A stretch of 64,000 bases of DNA from Acinetobacter lwoffii (GTDB taxonomy: Bacteria > Pseudomonadota > Gammaproteobacteria > Pseudomonadales > Moraxellaceae): assembly GCF_024129435.1 (NCBI RefSeq), contig NZ_JAMXXN010000005.1, positions 115,959 to 179,958 of the forward strand, written 5' to 3'. The notes beneath the pieces were generated by a model. It was not told where the DNA came from, searched no databases, and saw only the letters and a list, made by a program, of their open reading frames with translations. This document shows positions 11,226 to 19,646 of the stretch, one piece after another. Both the position numbers and the translations under genes were made by a program. Within the stretch, counting starts at the first letter, position 1, and every line of letters begins with the position of its first letter.

Positions 11226-11861
11226 TTAAAGTGCAATGGCTTGAAAGCCGTTCTTGGTTTTGTGGGTTAGAACTACATTCTGACCTTGATTTAAAATTTG
11301 ATTGTTTTCTGGTTCAACCAGTACATAGTGGGTCTGACCATGTTGATCACGGACTTTGGCCTGCGCCGGAGAATTCACTTTGGCATCTCCGAGAATAATG
11401 GTCGCGGTACGTCCGATGAGTTCATCACTATGAATCGCAGAGGTTTCGTCTTGGGGCAGGAGCTTACTGGCGGCCATGGCAAGAAAGCGCACCACAGGCA
11501 TACACAGAAACAGGCAGGCCGGAGAAATCAGCCAAACATTAAACAGCTGGCTGGTCAGGCGCTCAAATATGCCCTGAATCAATAAACCGCTTAACCCATA
11601 ACTGGTCAGAAAAATGATTAGCCAGATAAATAAAGGCAGACGCCCCAGATATAACCAGTCAAATACTTTGCTGAAAACACCCGGAGACTGATCCGGGCTT
11701 ATTTCTGGTTGCAGGGGATCTTCAGGTAAAAACTGTTCAAAGATATGCTGAGAGCCGCCGCCAAGCAGCAATAGAATACATTCTAGTGCTGCAAACATCA
11801 GCATTAGGCTCAGGCTAATACTAAATACGATATTTGATGGATGCGTAAACAGTTCCCACAT
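11226..11861 (-). CDS. yqiJ: YqiJ-like inner membrane protein with OB-fold/NfeD-like domain
   Basis: A membrane protein of 211 aa. It has an N-terminal hydrophobic segment (about 10-35), two further hydrophobic stretches (about 75-100 and 110-135), and a soluble C-terminal part (about 145-211) with GRTATIILGDAKVNSPAQAKV, which fits the OB-like fold of NfeD/YqiJ proteins. Such proteins are typically encoded next to flotillins and are thought to act with them. It is first in the minus-strand pair with yqiK. The family assignment comes from context and hydrophobic layout, less from clear motifs. Confidence 0.8.
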   Translation of the reverse strand: MWELFTHPSNIVFSISLSLMLMFAALECILLLLGGGSQHIFEQFLPEDPLQPEISPDQSPGVFSKVFDWLYLGRLPLFIWLIIFLTSYGLSGLLIQGIFERLTSQLFNVWLISPACLFLCMPVVRFLAMAASKLLPQDETSAIHSDELIGRTATIILGDAKVNSPAQAKVRDQHGQTHYVLVEPENNQILNQGQNVVLTHKTKNGFQAIAL

Positions 11862-12173
11862 TTCTTTATCTCTATAATTATGTTTTTAGGAAAAGTGTCT
11901 GAAAGTTTTTATTGATATAACGATAACAGTAATTACTGATTTTGTATGCAAAAAAATAACAAAAAACCCGATAAACAAGGATTGAATATATTGATTATTT
12001 AATAATTATTGAACTATTAAAATTAATAATAAACTATAAGTTAAATGGATGTTTGAGCAAGTGATGCCATAGCGGCAATAGGAATTCTGAATAGGACAGC
12101 ACTCTGTGTGTGCTTGCCTTAGAAAGATATAGAGATACATCGACCTGAGTATCTCTAAATTTTCTATTCAAGC
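11862..12173. other. AT-rich gap upstream of yqiJ
   Basis: 312 bases between the start of yqiJ and the stop of the unknown gene at 12174. Presumably it holds the yqiJK promoter. The half nearest yqiJ is very AT-rich (11880-12045). A 69-codon minus-strand reading frame (12034-12243) overlaps the end of the neighbouring gene and is not supported. No terminator or known RNA was recognised. Confidence 0.4.
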
Positions 12174-12716
12174 CTAAAGCAGGGCAGTCTGAATCCGGAC
12201 TTTCATATCTAGAGTCTGTTGCAGAATATAGTGTTGCATCCATTTGACCTGTTCGCCCATAGGATTGACCTTGACTGCAGTATTCAGGAAGTCGAGATCA
12301 GGCTGCTTGAAAAGCTGCTGTTGCAAGGTTTGCTCCAAAAGCTGACTGTTGGTCGTCAAAGGTAATGCCACCAGATAGAACGCTTTAGGATAATTATAAA
12401 AGGCATATAATAAGTTAAAGGCTTTTTGATCACCTTTGAGGTTGCCAGCACCGATTTCATAAGCTGCGTTCTGGTTGCTATAAGTAACGCCGATTAGAAA
12501 TTCCCAATGACCTTCTTGCAAACGCAGACCAAACTGTAATCCGATTTGATCCGCGGTCAGCTCATGTTGCAGATAGATGTTTAAAGGCTTGCCATCATCA
12601 CTGAAAGGTTCTTGCAAGACTAAAATATGTTGCTGGTGCTGATAAATATAACCAGCAAGCTGGGCCTGTTCCAGACGGATTTTTACAGTGGCGAGATCAA
12701 AAGCGCTATAAGGCAT
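12174..12716 (-). CDS. Unrecognised cytosolic protein
   Basis: A 180 aa protein with no signal peptide or membrane segment and no motif I recognise. Its composition (Gln- and Leu-rich, mixed alpha/beta) and Acinetobacter-like codon use argue that it is a real gene. It stands alone, divergent from cysD, with 322 bases between the two starts. No function can be proposed. Confidence 0.6.
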   Translation of the reverse strand: MPYSAFDLATVKIRLEQAQLAGYIYQHQQHILVLQEPFSDDGKPLNIYLQHELTADQIGLQFGLRLQEGHWEFLIGVTYSNQNAAYEIGAGNLKGDQKAFNLLYAFYNYPKAFYLVALPLTTNSQLLEQTLQQQLFKQPDLDFLNTAVKVNPMGEQVKWMQHYILQQTLDMKVRIQTALL

Positions 12717-13038
12717 AAGTAAAGTATATCAAGGGGGAGAATTGAACTTACTCTAGTAATTTTTCAACTATTTGAGAACCACTACTTTAGATTATTTTCC
12801 TATGATTTTATTGGTTTAGCGACAGGTTAATATATACCTCTACCACACAATATCCTCGCTTGAATTGTGCAAATCATTGATTCATAAAAACTGATATTCA
12901 TTATTGATGAATTTTTATATGAGCTTTTGATATATCAATATCATAAAACAAGCAATGGATAGGATAAGTAAATCACTATAATGAATATAAATTTTCAAAA
13001 GTGTCATAAGTACACGTTTTTCTAAGCTGGTGTTGTCC
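12717..13038. other. Divergent promoter region upstream of cysD
   Basis: An AT-rich gap of 322 bases. It contains TATAAT at 12977-12982, a plausible -10 box for cysD with no good -35, as expected for a promoter needing an activator (CysB is the usual regulator of cysDN, but no CysB site can be proven by eye). It also contains small inverted repeats ATTCAT-tattg-ATGAAT (near 12895-12912) and TTGATATATCAA (near 12926-12940). Confidence 0.35.
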
Positions 13039-13953
13039 ATGTCGTTAAATGAGGAAAGACTTACTCATCTCAAACAGCTTGAAGCTGAGAGTATTCATAT
13101 CATCCGCGAAGTTGCTGCCGAGTTTGAAAATCCGGTCATGCTGTATTCGATTGGTAAAGATTCAGCGGTCATGCTGCATCTTGCGCTAAAAGCGTTCTAC
13201 CCAGCAAAACTTCCATTTCCATTATTACATGTCGATACAGGCTGGAAGTTTAAAGACATGATCACTTTCCGGGACAACATGGCAAAAACCCATGGTTTCG
13301 ATTTGATCGTGCATCAGAATAAAGAAGGGGTTGAGGCTGGTATTAACCCGTTCGACCATGGTAGTTCTAAATATACTGACATCATGAAAACTCAGGGTCT
13401 AAAACAGGCTCTGGATAAATACGGTTTTGATGCTGCTTTTGGTGGCGCGCGCCGTGATGAAGAAAAATCACGTGCCAAGGAACGTGTTTATTCATTCCGT
13501 GATTCGAAACATCGTTGGGATCCGAAAAACCAGCGTCCAGAACTTTGGAATCTTTACAACGGTAAAGTGAACAAGGGCGAAAGTATTCGTGTATTCCCAT
13601 TATCTAACTGGACTGAGCTGGATATCTGGCAATACATCTATTTGGAAAGTATTCCATTAGTACCACTTTATTTGGCTGCAGAACGTCCTGTGGTTGAACG
13701 TAGTGGCACACTTATTATGGTTGATGATGAACGTATGCCTTTAAAAGAAGGTGAAGTTCCACAAATGAAATCGGTACGTTTCCGTACTTTGGGTTGTTAT
13801 CCATTAACAGGTGCTGTGGAATCTACAGCCAATACCTTGCCGGAAATTATTCAGGAAATGTTGCTGGCAACCAGTTCTGAGCGTCAAGGTCGTATGATTG
13901 ATCATGATGAAGCAGGCTCAATGGAGAAGAAGAAGCAGGAAGGCTACTTCTAA
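13039..13953 (+). CDS. cysD: Sulfate adenylyltransferase subunit 2
   Basis: CysD is the catalytic subunit of ATP sulfurylase, which makes adenosine 5'-phosphosulfate from sulfate and ATP, driven by the GTPase CysN. The PAPS-reductase-like N-type ATP pyrophosphatase loop is [15 protein letters not shown] near residue 35. [15 protein letters not shown] and [15 protein letters not shown] are further family motifs. It is about 304 aa, the usual size. The start is taken at ATG 13039 (MSLNEERL); a GTG at 13030 would add three residues, and neither has a strong ribosome site. cysN follows after a 165-base gap filled by a palindromic repeat element. Confidence 0.96.
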   Translation: MSLNEERLTHLKQLEAESIHIIREVAAEFENPVMLYSIGKDSAVMLHLALKAFYPAKLPFPLLHVDTGWKFKDMITFRDNMAKTHGFDLIVHQNKEGVEAGINPFDHGSSKYTDIMKTQGLKQALDKYGFDAAFGGARRDEEKSRAKERVYSFRDSKHRWDPKNQRPELWNLYNGKVNKGESIRVFPLSNWTELDIWQYIYLESIPLVPLYLAAERPVVERSGTLIMVDDERMPLKEGEVPQMKSVRFRTLGCYPLTGAVESTANTLPEIIQEMLLATSSERQGRMIDHDEAGSMEKKKQEGYF

Positions 13954-13956
13954 TTT

Positions 13957-14066
13957 AATCTCCCCCCTTGCGCAGCAATGCTGCTCACCTCTTTAAAAAG
14001 AGGGGGAACTCCTAAATCAGAACGGAGATAAAATCCCTCTTTATTAAAGAGGGATTTAGGGAGATT
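13957..14066. repeat. Intergenic palindromic element, copy 2 (cysD-cysN)
   Basis: A 110-base element starting AATCTCCCCCC and ending TTTAGGGAGATT, so its ends are inverted repeats of each other. Inside are CCTCTTT/AAAGAGG near 13988 and a perfect 13-base-arm palindrome (AAATCCCTCTTTA, one base, TAAAGAGGGATTT; 14031-14057). It begins 3 bases after the cysD stop. See the copies at 5662 and 20499. Confidence 0.85.
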
Positions 14067-14118
14067 AAAAAAAGATTCAAAACAACCGATTTCTAAAGAA
14101 TATGTGGAGCTTTGAGCG

Positions 14119-15735
14119 ATGTCTCATCAATCTGATTTAATCAGCCAAGATATCTTGGGCTATCTGAAACAACATGAAAATAAAGACCTGTTGCGTTTCC
14201 TGACTTGCGGTAACGTGGACGATGGTAAATCGACGTTAATCGGTCGTCTGCTGTATGATTCAAAATTGATTTATGAAGATCAATTACAGGCCGTGACCCG
14301 TGACTCGAAGAAAGTCGGTACGACAGGTGATGCACCTGATTTGGCACTTCTGGTCGATGGTTTGCAAGCAGAGCGTGAGCAAGGTATTACCATTGATGTG
14401 GCCTATCGTTATTTTTCGACAGAAAAGCGTAAGTTCATCATCGCGGACACGCCGGGACACGAACAGTACACTCGTAACATGGCGACAGGTGCATCGACGT
14501 GTGACCTTGCAATCATTTTGATTGATGCACGTTATGGCGTGCAAACCCAGACGCGTCGTCATACCTTTATTGCGAGTTTGCTCGGGATCAAGAACATCAT
14601 TGTTGCGATCAACAAGATGGACTTGGTGGAATTCTCTGAAACACGTTTCAATGAAATCCAGGCTGAATATGCGGCATTCGTTGCACAATTGGGCGATCGT
14701 AAACCAAGCAATATCATCTTTACGCCTATTTCTGCATTGAATGGCGATAACGTGGTGAACAAGTCAGCCAATACGCCATGGTACACTGGTGAAACGCTGA
14801 TGGGTACACTTGAATCGGTGGAAATTAACCGTAGTTCAGCGAAGCAGGATTTCCGTTTCCCTGTGCAATACGTGAACCGTCCAAACCTCGACTTCCGTGG
14901 TTTCTGCGGTACGATCGCACTTGGCGATATCAATGTTGGCGATACCGTAACAGCATTACCTTCTGGTAAATCATCGACTGTCAAAGAAATTGTCACTTTT
15001 GATGGCAATCTTGAGCATGCAGTTGCAGGTCAGGCAGTGACTTTAACGCTTAACGATGAAATTGATATTTCACGTGGTAACGTGTTAATTCGTGCGGATC
15101 AAGCTGTTCCAAATATTTCCCGTTCAGTTCAAGCGACTGTTGTGTGGATGGCAGATCAACCACTTGTACTGGGTAAGCTGTACAACATCAAGATTGGTAC
15201 GCAAACCGTTCCGGCAAAAGTAACGGCAATTCATTACCGTACCAACGTTAACACATTGGAAAAAGTTCAGGTGGATAAACTTGAGCTAAATGCAATCGCC
15301 AATGTGACTGTTGAATTTGATGCACCAGTAGTCTTTGACCGTTATCAAGACAGCCGTTTCACCGGTTCGTTTATCTTCATCGACCGTTTAAATAACGTGA
15401 CGATTGGTGCAGGTATGGTGGAAGAATCAGTTGAATGGTCTGCACATGATGAGCCTGTCACTGCAGAAGTACGTGCAGCACGTTTGGGTCAAAAACCTGC
15501 TGCTGTAACTGTAACTGCCAAAGCTCTGGAAAATGCTCAGGCGCTAGAAAGCTTGCTGATTCAGCAAGGGATCGTTGCTATTGCTAAAGCAGGTTTGAAT
15601 GCGGAGCAGGTTGCACTGGTTCGTGAAACTGGTGTGGTTGTGATTACCGATGCCGCTGAAGGTACAGACACGACTTTAACCGTAGATACAGTTGAAGAAC
15701 TTGCTGAGAAGATTGTGGAATTAGTTCGTCTATAA
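14119..15735 (+). CDS. cysN: Sulfate adenylyltransferase subunit 1 (GTPase) with unusual C-terminal extension
   Basis: CysN is the GTPase that drives sulfate activation by CysD. G motifs of the translation-factor type are clear: GNVDDGKST (about residue 31), DTPGHEQY (about 111) and NKMD (about 167), followed by the beta-barrel domains. At 538 aa it is longer than a plain CysN (about 475) and shorter than CysN-CysC fusions (about 630). The extra tail (about 452-538) starts [10 protein letters not shown], like the start of APS kinase in the fusions, but the GxxGxGKS P-loop expected next is absent (see findings). No separate cysC is in the window. Confidence 0.95.
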   Translation: MSHQSDLISQDILGYLKQHENKDLLRFLTCGNVDDGKSTLIGRLLYDSKLIYEDQLQAVTRDSKKVGTTGDAPDLALLVDGLQAEREQGITIDVAYRYFSTEKRKFIIADTPGHEQYTRNMATGASTCDLAIILIDARYGVQTQTRRHTFIASLLGIKNIIVAINKMDLVEFSETRFNEIQAEYAAFVAQLGDRKPSNIIFTPISALNGDNVVNKSANTPWYTGETLMGTLESVEINRSSAKQDFRFPVQYVNRPNLDFRGFCGTIALGDINVGDTVTALPSGKSSTVKEIVTFDGNLEHAVAGQAVTLTLNDEIDISRGNVLIRADQAVPNISRSVQATVVWMADQPLVLGKLYNIKIGTQTVPAKVTAIHYRTNVNTLEKVQVDKLELNAIANVTVEFDAPVVFDRYQDSRFTGSFIFIDRLNNVTIGAGMVEESVEWSAHDEPVTAEVRAARLGQKPAAVTVTAKALENAQALESLLIQQGIVAIAKAGLNAEQVALVRETGVVVITDAAEGTDTTLTVDTVEELAEKIVELVRL

Positions 15736-15750
15736 GACTGGGCTAATTTG

Positions 15751-15780
15751 AAAAAACCCGCTGGAAAGCGGGTTTTTTTA
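15751..15780 (+). terminator. Terminator after cysN
   Basis: The hairpin AACCCGC-TGGAAA-GCGGGTT with an A run before and seven T after ends the cysDN transcript. Confidence 0.9.
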
Positions 15781-15881
15781 TTGCCTAAATTTTGATTGCA
15801 TGAAAATCATTCGATTAGTCAAAATGTGATCTTTCAATTTACTAGTCAATTAATACAATACTCCCTAGATTTGGGGAATAT

Positions 15882-16154
15882 ATGAAAAAATTAATATTGC
15901 TGGCTAGTTTGTGTATGGCTTTTGGAGTAGATGCCAAGCAAACCACAACCAGTACTGAATCGATCAAGCAAAAAATAATCCAGCAGTCGATTGAGAGTTA
16001 TTCGGGCAATTGCCCATGCCCTTACAATACTGCACGTAATGGTAGTCGCTGTGGTAAACGCAGTGCTTATAACCGTGCAGGCGGATATGCGCCACTATGT
16101 TATCCGGAAGATGTGAGTGAAAATATGGTAAAGGAATATAAAGGGCGTAGTTAA
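15882..16154 (+). CDS. Small exported cysteine-rich protein
   Basis: A 90 aa protein with a signal peptide (MKKLILLASLCMAFGVDAK, cleavage probably after VDA). The mature part has a compact cluster, NCPCPYN...GSRCGKRSAYNR...GGYAPLCYP, with four cysteines and many Gly/Tyr/Arg residues. I recall similar CPCPY...RCG.RSAY...P.CY proteins in other proteobacteria but know of no assigned function. The four cysteines could form two disulfides or bind a metal in the periplasm. TTGGGGAATAT supplies a ribosome site. It stands alone between the cysN terminator and a convergent thioredoxin-like gene. Confidence 0.75.
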   Translation: MKKLILLASLCMAFGVDAKQTTTSTESIKQKIIQQSIESYSGNCPCPYNTARNGSRCGKRSAYNRAGGYAPLCYPEDVSENMVKEYKGRS

Positions 16155-16229
16155 TTAAAGGCTCTGTATTTTAGATAGTGAGCTAAAAAAAATATTTTTG
16201 TTAGATTTAGCTTTACATGGGTAATTTAA

Positions 16230-16574
16230 TTACTCATAAGAATCATTGAGGACTAAGGCCAGAATTACTTTCATTTCGGTTAAACTTTTCACGCCTGCAA
16301 TCCTTTTAATAATTTCTCCATTTCTAAAAATAAGCGTAGAAGGCAAACCATAGGCATTATAGCGCAAGGTTAAAATCGGAGACTGATCCACATTGATCTT
16401 GCCAAATTTAACTTCAGGATTTACCTCTGCATAGTATGTCGCCAGTTCGGCAAAGACCGGAAAATTCTGAACACAAGGCTTGCACCAGTCTGCATAAAAG
16501 CGAATCACAGCAAAACCTTCAAACCACTCAAAATCACTGTAATTGTTTTCATTATATTCCATCACTTGGGTCAT
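16230..16574 (-). CDS. Thioredoxin-like protein
   Basis: A small thioredoxin-fold protein (about 114 aa from ATG 16574, or 129 aa from 16619). The active site is WCKPC (YADWCKPCVQNFP) instead of the thioredoxin WCGPC. The cis-proline loop is present as GLPST. No signal peptide is visible, so it should be cytosolic. The start at 16574 (MTQVMEYN) has AGG upstream; the 15 residues before it do not look like a thioredoxin N-terminus. It is a monocistronic gene, divergent from the quinone oxidoreductase. Its partner is unknown. Confidence 0.85.
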   Translation of the reverse strand: MTQVMEYNENNYSDFEWFEGFAVIRFYADWCKPCVQNFPVFAELATYYAEVNPEVKFGKINVDQSPILTLRYNAYGLPSTLIFRNGEIIKRIAGVKSLTEMKVILALVLNDSYE

Positions 16575-16704
16575 GGTCGGCCTATTATCAATTTCCTGAA
16601 TAGTCCCCCGATTATACATAAGTCCGATGTAGCTTCATTCCTCATGCTAACTATGTTCAAATAAGTCCAAGATATATGAAATGCATAGATTAGGGAAAGA
16701 AATC

Positions 16705-17697
16705 ATGTCGCAACAAACCATGCAGCAAGTCATTATTACAGAACCGGGTGGTGTCGATAAACTCGCTTATGAAACGGTGACTGTACCTGAACCTAAAGCA
16801 GATGAAGTTCTGGTGAAAGTCCATGCCTTTGGTATTAACCGTCCAGATATCCTGCAGCGTCAAGGTTTATATCCAATGCCGAAAGGGGTAACGCCAGTTC
16901 CTGGTCTGGAAGTGGCAGGTGAAGTGGTTGCGATCGGTAGCGATGTGAGCCAGTTTAAAGTCGGTGACAAGGTTTGTGGCCTGACCAATGGTGGCGGTTA
17001 TGCTGAATATTGCGTAGTGCCAGAAAGCCAGACCTTGAATATTCCTGAAGGCGTAAGTTTTGTACAGGCAGCGGCCATTCCTGAAACTTTCTTTACTGTA
17101 TGGGCGAACGTGTTCCAGATGGGTAAGGCCAAAGCAGGGGAAACTGTACTGGTACATGGTGGAACGAGCGGGATTGGTACGACTGCTTTAATGTTGTGTA
17201 AATCACTCGGAATCAAAACTTTTGCAACTGTCGGTTCAGATGAAAAAGTTGCGGCTATTTCTGATTTAACCACGGCTATTAATTATAAAACTCAGGACTT
17301 TGAGCAAGTTATTAATGAAGCCACTGACAATGGTGGTGTCGATGTCATTTTAGATATGGTCGGTGCACCATATTTAGAGCGTAATTTGAATTTGTTGCGC
17401 CGTGATGGACGTCTGGTCTATATCGCTTTCTTGGGGGGTGCCAAGGCCAAAGAAGTCAAACTGGGTCAAATCATGATGAAACGTCTGACCATTACCGGTT
17501 CGACCATGCGTGCACGCACCACAGCTGAAAAAGCAGAAATTGCACAGGGTCTGAAAGCACAGATCGCACCATTATGGGCCAAAGGCGAATGTCTGCCTAT
17601 GATTTATAAAACCTTTAAGTTTGATCAGATTCAGGATGCTCATGCAGCAATGGATACAGGAGAGCATGTCGGTAAAGTCGTGGTTGAAATTATCTAA
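16705..17697 (+). CDS. NAD(P)H quinone oxidoreductase (zeta-crystallin/PIG3 type)
   Basis: A medium-chain reductase without structural zinc, 330 aa, in the quinone-oxidoreductase branch. It has the N-terminal GroES-like domain (INRPDILQRQGLYP), the conserved PGLEVAGEV, and the nucleotide-binding motif VHGGTSGIGTTA near residue 150. Such enzymes reduce quinones with NADPH; the physiological substrate is unknown. The ATG at 16705 (MSQQTMQQV) is preferred over 16681 because of the ribosome site TAGGGAAAG. A terminator follows. Confidence 0.9.
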   Translation: MSQQTMQQVIITEPGGVDKLAYETVTVPEPKADEVLVKVHAFGINRPDILQRQGLYPMPKGVTPVPGLEVAGEVVAIGSDVSQFKVGDKVCGLTNGGGYAEYCVVPESQTLNIPEGVSFVQAAAIPETFFTVWANVFQMGKAKAGETVLVHGGTSGIGTTALMLCKSLGIKTFATVGSDEKVAAISDLTTAINYKTQDFEQVINEATDNGGVDVILDMVGAPYLERNLNLLRRDGRLVYIAFLGGAKAKEVKLGQIMMKRLTITGSTMRARTTAEKAEIAQGLKAQIAPLWAKGECLPMIYKTFKFDQIQDAHAAMDTGEHVGKVVVEII

Positions 17698-17714
17698 TCG
17701 CAGCTTATTGAGTC

Positions 17715-17747
17715 AAAAAATGCCAGTAATTTTGCTGGCATTTTTTA
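17715..17747 (+). terminator. Terminator after the quinone oxidoreductase
   Basis: AAAAAATGCCAG-TAATTTTG-CTGGCATTTTTT, a symmetrical hairpin with flanking A and T runs. Confidence 0.9.
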
Positions 17748-17912
17748 ATTTCGAGTAAAAATTATTACAAATAAATATATAGAATTTTGAATAAAAATTA
17801 AAAAAATGCCAACTGTTCGACACAACCTGTCAAGAATGACACGTAAATTGCATATATAGATAATTCCGACCAAATGGTTAAACATTCACATGAATGTGAG
17901 AGGGAAAATAAG

Positions 17913-18116
17913 ATGAAAATTATTTCAACAGCATATAGTTCAAAACATAGTTTAAGAGCATTACGACGTATTCATAAAATGATTATTCGCGGAACCATCA
18001 GCTGGGTAGAGTTACATAAAATGTATCGGGCGATGCTGCATCTGGAGCGTTATATAGAAAGATTAACAATACAAAATCGTCATTCAAGCAAGAAAGCATC
18101 CAGAAAATCCAAATAA
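17913..18116 (+). CDS. Small basic protein of unknown function
   Basis: A 67 aa, strongly basic protein (many Lys, Arg and His) predicted to be mostly helical, ending in a Lys/Ser tail (SSKKASRKSK). It may bind nucleic acid; this is only inference from charge. I chose ATG 17913 because of the good ribosome site GAGAGGGAAAA; the frame stays open upstream to 17874. A palindrome, CATTCACATGAATG (about 17884-17897), lies just before the ribosome site and could be an operator or leader stem. I recognise no family. Confidence 0.6.
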   Translation: MKIISTAYSSKHSLRALRRIHKMIIRGTISWVELHKMYRAMLHLERYIERLTIQNRHSSKKASRKSK

Positions 18117-18269
18117 GATCTTGTATGTTTAGGGTGAATAAAGGGTCAAGATCTGATGCAAAAAAATATCTTAGACTTTGTCCTAATATTATTCATTGAT
18201 CGGCATTCAGTATAATCATTCAACATCTAGCGATAAATAAGTACATGAGAATGTATTAAGTGGGGATTT

Positions 18270-19172
18270 ATGAAGCGCCCAGCTTCAACACATGAGCGTC
18301 TTGCAGAGCGTTTAGCCAGAATTTTGACCAAATTAAACGTCGGATATCAACTCCGGGCTGCAGAGCTAGCTGCAGAATTTCAGGTCAGCACCCGCACCAT
18401 TGAGCTTGATTTTGATCGTCTAGGCTCTTACTTACCCTTACTTCAAGATGAACAGAAACGATATTATCTGGAACCCTCTTATTTAGGTCGGTTTAAATTG
18501 CAGGATATCCAGACTTTTGCCCAGCTTTCGGGGATCAGTGAGTTGTATCCGGCGTTGGATATGTCTTTTATGCGTGAACTGCTGGATGAACGGGCAAATC
18601 AGGTATTTTTGGCAAAAGGCTATTATTTTGAAGATGCTAAACAGTTTGCCGAGCATTTCAAGCTGCTTGCAAGTGCAATCTATAAACGTGAGCAGGTTAA
18701 GCTGCAATATTCAGATCAATTGCAAATCATCCAGCCCTATCGTCTGATTCACCATCATGGTATCTGGTACTTGGCTGCTGTGAGTGAAAGCAAGCTGCGC
18801 ACCTATCGCTTAAGTCAGGTGCAACAGCTCAAGTTGGTTTCTGAGGCGGAGAGCTTTGCGCATGATCCTGAAATACTGAAAATGCTGGCAGATGAAGACA
18901 GCATCTGGTTTGGGCAGCAAAAGCAGCAAGTCTTAATCAAGGTACAACCTGAAGTCACGGTTTTTTTTAAAGAGCGCCGTTTATTTCCAGAACAGCAGAT
19001 CGAGCAGGAAGCCGAGACTGGAGAGTTAGTGATCAGTTGCCAGATTCGTCACGAAATGCAGTTGTTGCCTTTGGTGCGTTACTGGTTGCCCTATGTGAAA
19101 ATTATTGAGCCGATTCATTTTCAGCAGAAACTGGAACAGGATTTGCAAGGATATTTACGTTCTGCTGGATGA
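18270..19172 (+). CDS. WYL-domain transcriptional regulator
   Basis: A 300 aa DNA-binding regulator. The N-terminal winged helix-turn-helix is in RLARILTKLNVGYQLRAAEL and STRTIELDFDRL (about 12-55). The central WYL domain is about 135-195, with the family signature region around YRLIHHHGIWYLAA and TYRLSQVQQL. The C-terminal part resembles the WCX extension. WYL regulators sense nucleic acids or other ligands and often control DNA-damage or defence genes, but no such genes are next to it here. ATG 18270 is preceded by GTGGGGATTT. No terminator is obvious before the tRNA terminator at 19267. Confidence 0.88.
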   Translation: MKRPASTHERLAERLARILTKLNVGYQLRAAELAAEFQVSTRTIELDFDRLGSYLPLLQDEQKRYYLEPSYLGRFKLQDIQTFAQLSGISELYPALDMSFMRELLDERANQVFLAKGYYFEDAKQFAEHFKLLASAIYKREQVKLQYSDQLQIIQPYRLIHHHGIWYLAAVSESKLRTYRLSQVQQLKLVSEAESFAHDPEILKMLADEDSIWFGQQKQQVLIKVQPEVTVFFKERRLFPEQQIEQEAETGELVISCQIRHEMQLLPLVRYWLPYVKIIEPIHFQQKLEQDLQGYLRSAG

Positions 19173-19266
19173 TATTGAGAAAGCAGAGCAGGAGAGCCTG
19201 ATTAATGATGACACTTTAAATGGGAATTTAATTTACTTATTTTTTGACTAACTAAATTACAGACAT

Positions 19267-19294
19267 AAAAAAACCAGCTTTCGCTGGGTTCTTT
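19267..19294 (-). terminator. Terminator of the tRNA-Cys/tRNA-Leu transcript
   Basis: Read on the minus strand: AACCCAGC-GAAA-GCTGGTT followed by T residues, about 30 bases beyond the 3' end of tRNA-Leu. Confidence 0.88.
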
Positions 19295-19323
19295 ATTTGC
19301 ACCATCTTTCTATAGTAGAAGAA

Positions 19324-19409
19324 TGGTGCCCGAGGCCAGACTCGAACTGGCACGCTTTGTGGGCGGGGGATTTTAAATCCCCTGTGTCTACCGATTTCAC
19401 CACTCGGGC
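19324..19409 (-). tRNA. tRNA-Leu (UAA)
   Basis: The minus strand folds into a class II cloverleaf. The acceptor stem is GCCCGAG/CTCGGGC, the anticodon arm is GGGGA-TTTAAAA-TCCCC with anticodon TAA, there is a long variable arm (CGCCCAC...GCG), and the T arm contains GTTCGAGTC. The 3' CCA is encoded. 86 bases with CCA. Confidence 0.96.
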
Positions 19410-19419
19410 TTTAACAAGA

Positions 19420-19493
19420 TGGAGGCGGAGGTCGGAATCGAACCGGCGTCCACGGAGTTGCAGTCCGCTGCATGACCACTCTGCCACCCCGCC
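19420..19493 (-). tRNA. tRNA-Cys (GCA)
   Basis: The minus strand begins GGCGGGGTGGCAGAGTGG. The anticodon arm is GCGGA-CTGCAAC-TCCGT (anticodon GCA) and the T arm has GGTTCGATTCC. The acceptor closes as CTCCGCC with U at position 73 (the cysteine identity base) and an encoded CCA. 74 bases. It is ten bases upstream of tRNA-Leu, so the two are cotranscribed. Confidence 0.96.
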
Positions 19494-19646
19494 GCGTCTT
19501 GTTGATGCGTATATTAGCAAGCTCAGAAAAAAAAACAATAGTGTATTCATCTGTATGCGCATAAAAACATCATCTGGCGGAAAATATTTAAATTATTCAT
19601 GTAGAATGTGCAAAATTGATTCATATCAACACTTGGGAGAAGTGCC

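Noticed and set aside
12034..12243. A 69-codon minus-strand frame after the unknown gene
   Set aside because: A third of it overlaps that gene in another frame, there is no ribosome site, and the protein has no recognisable features.
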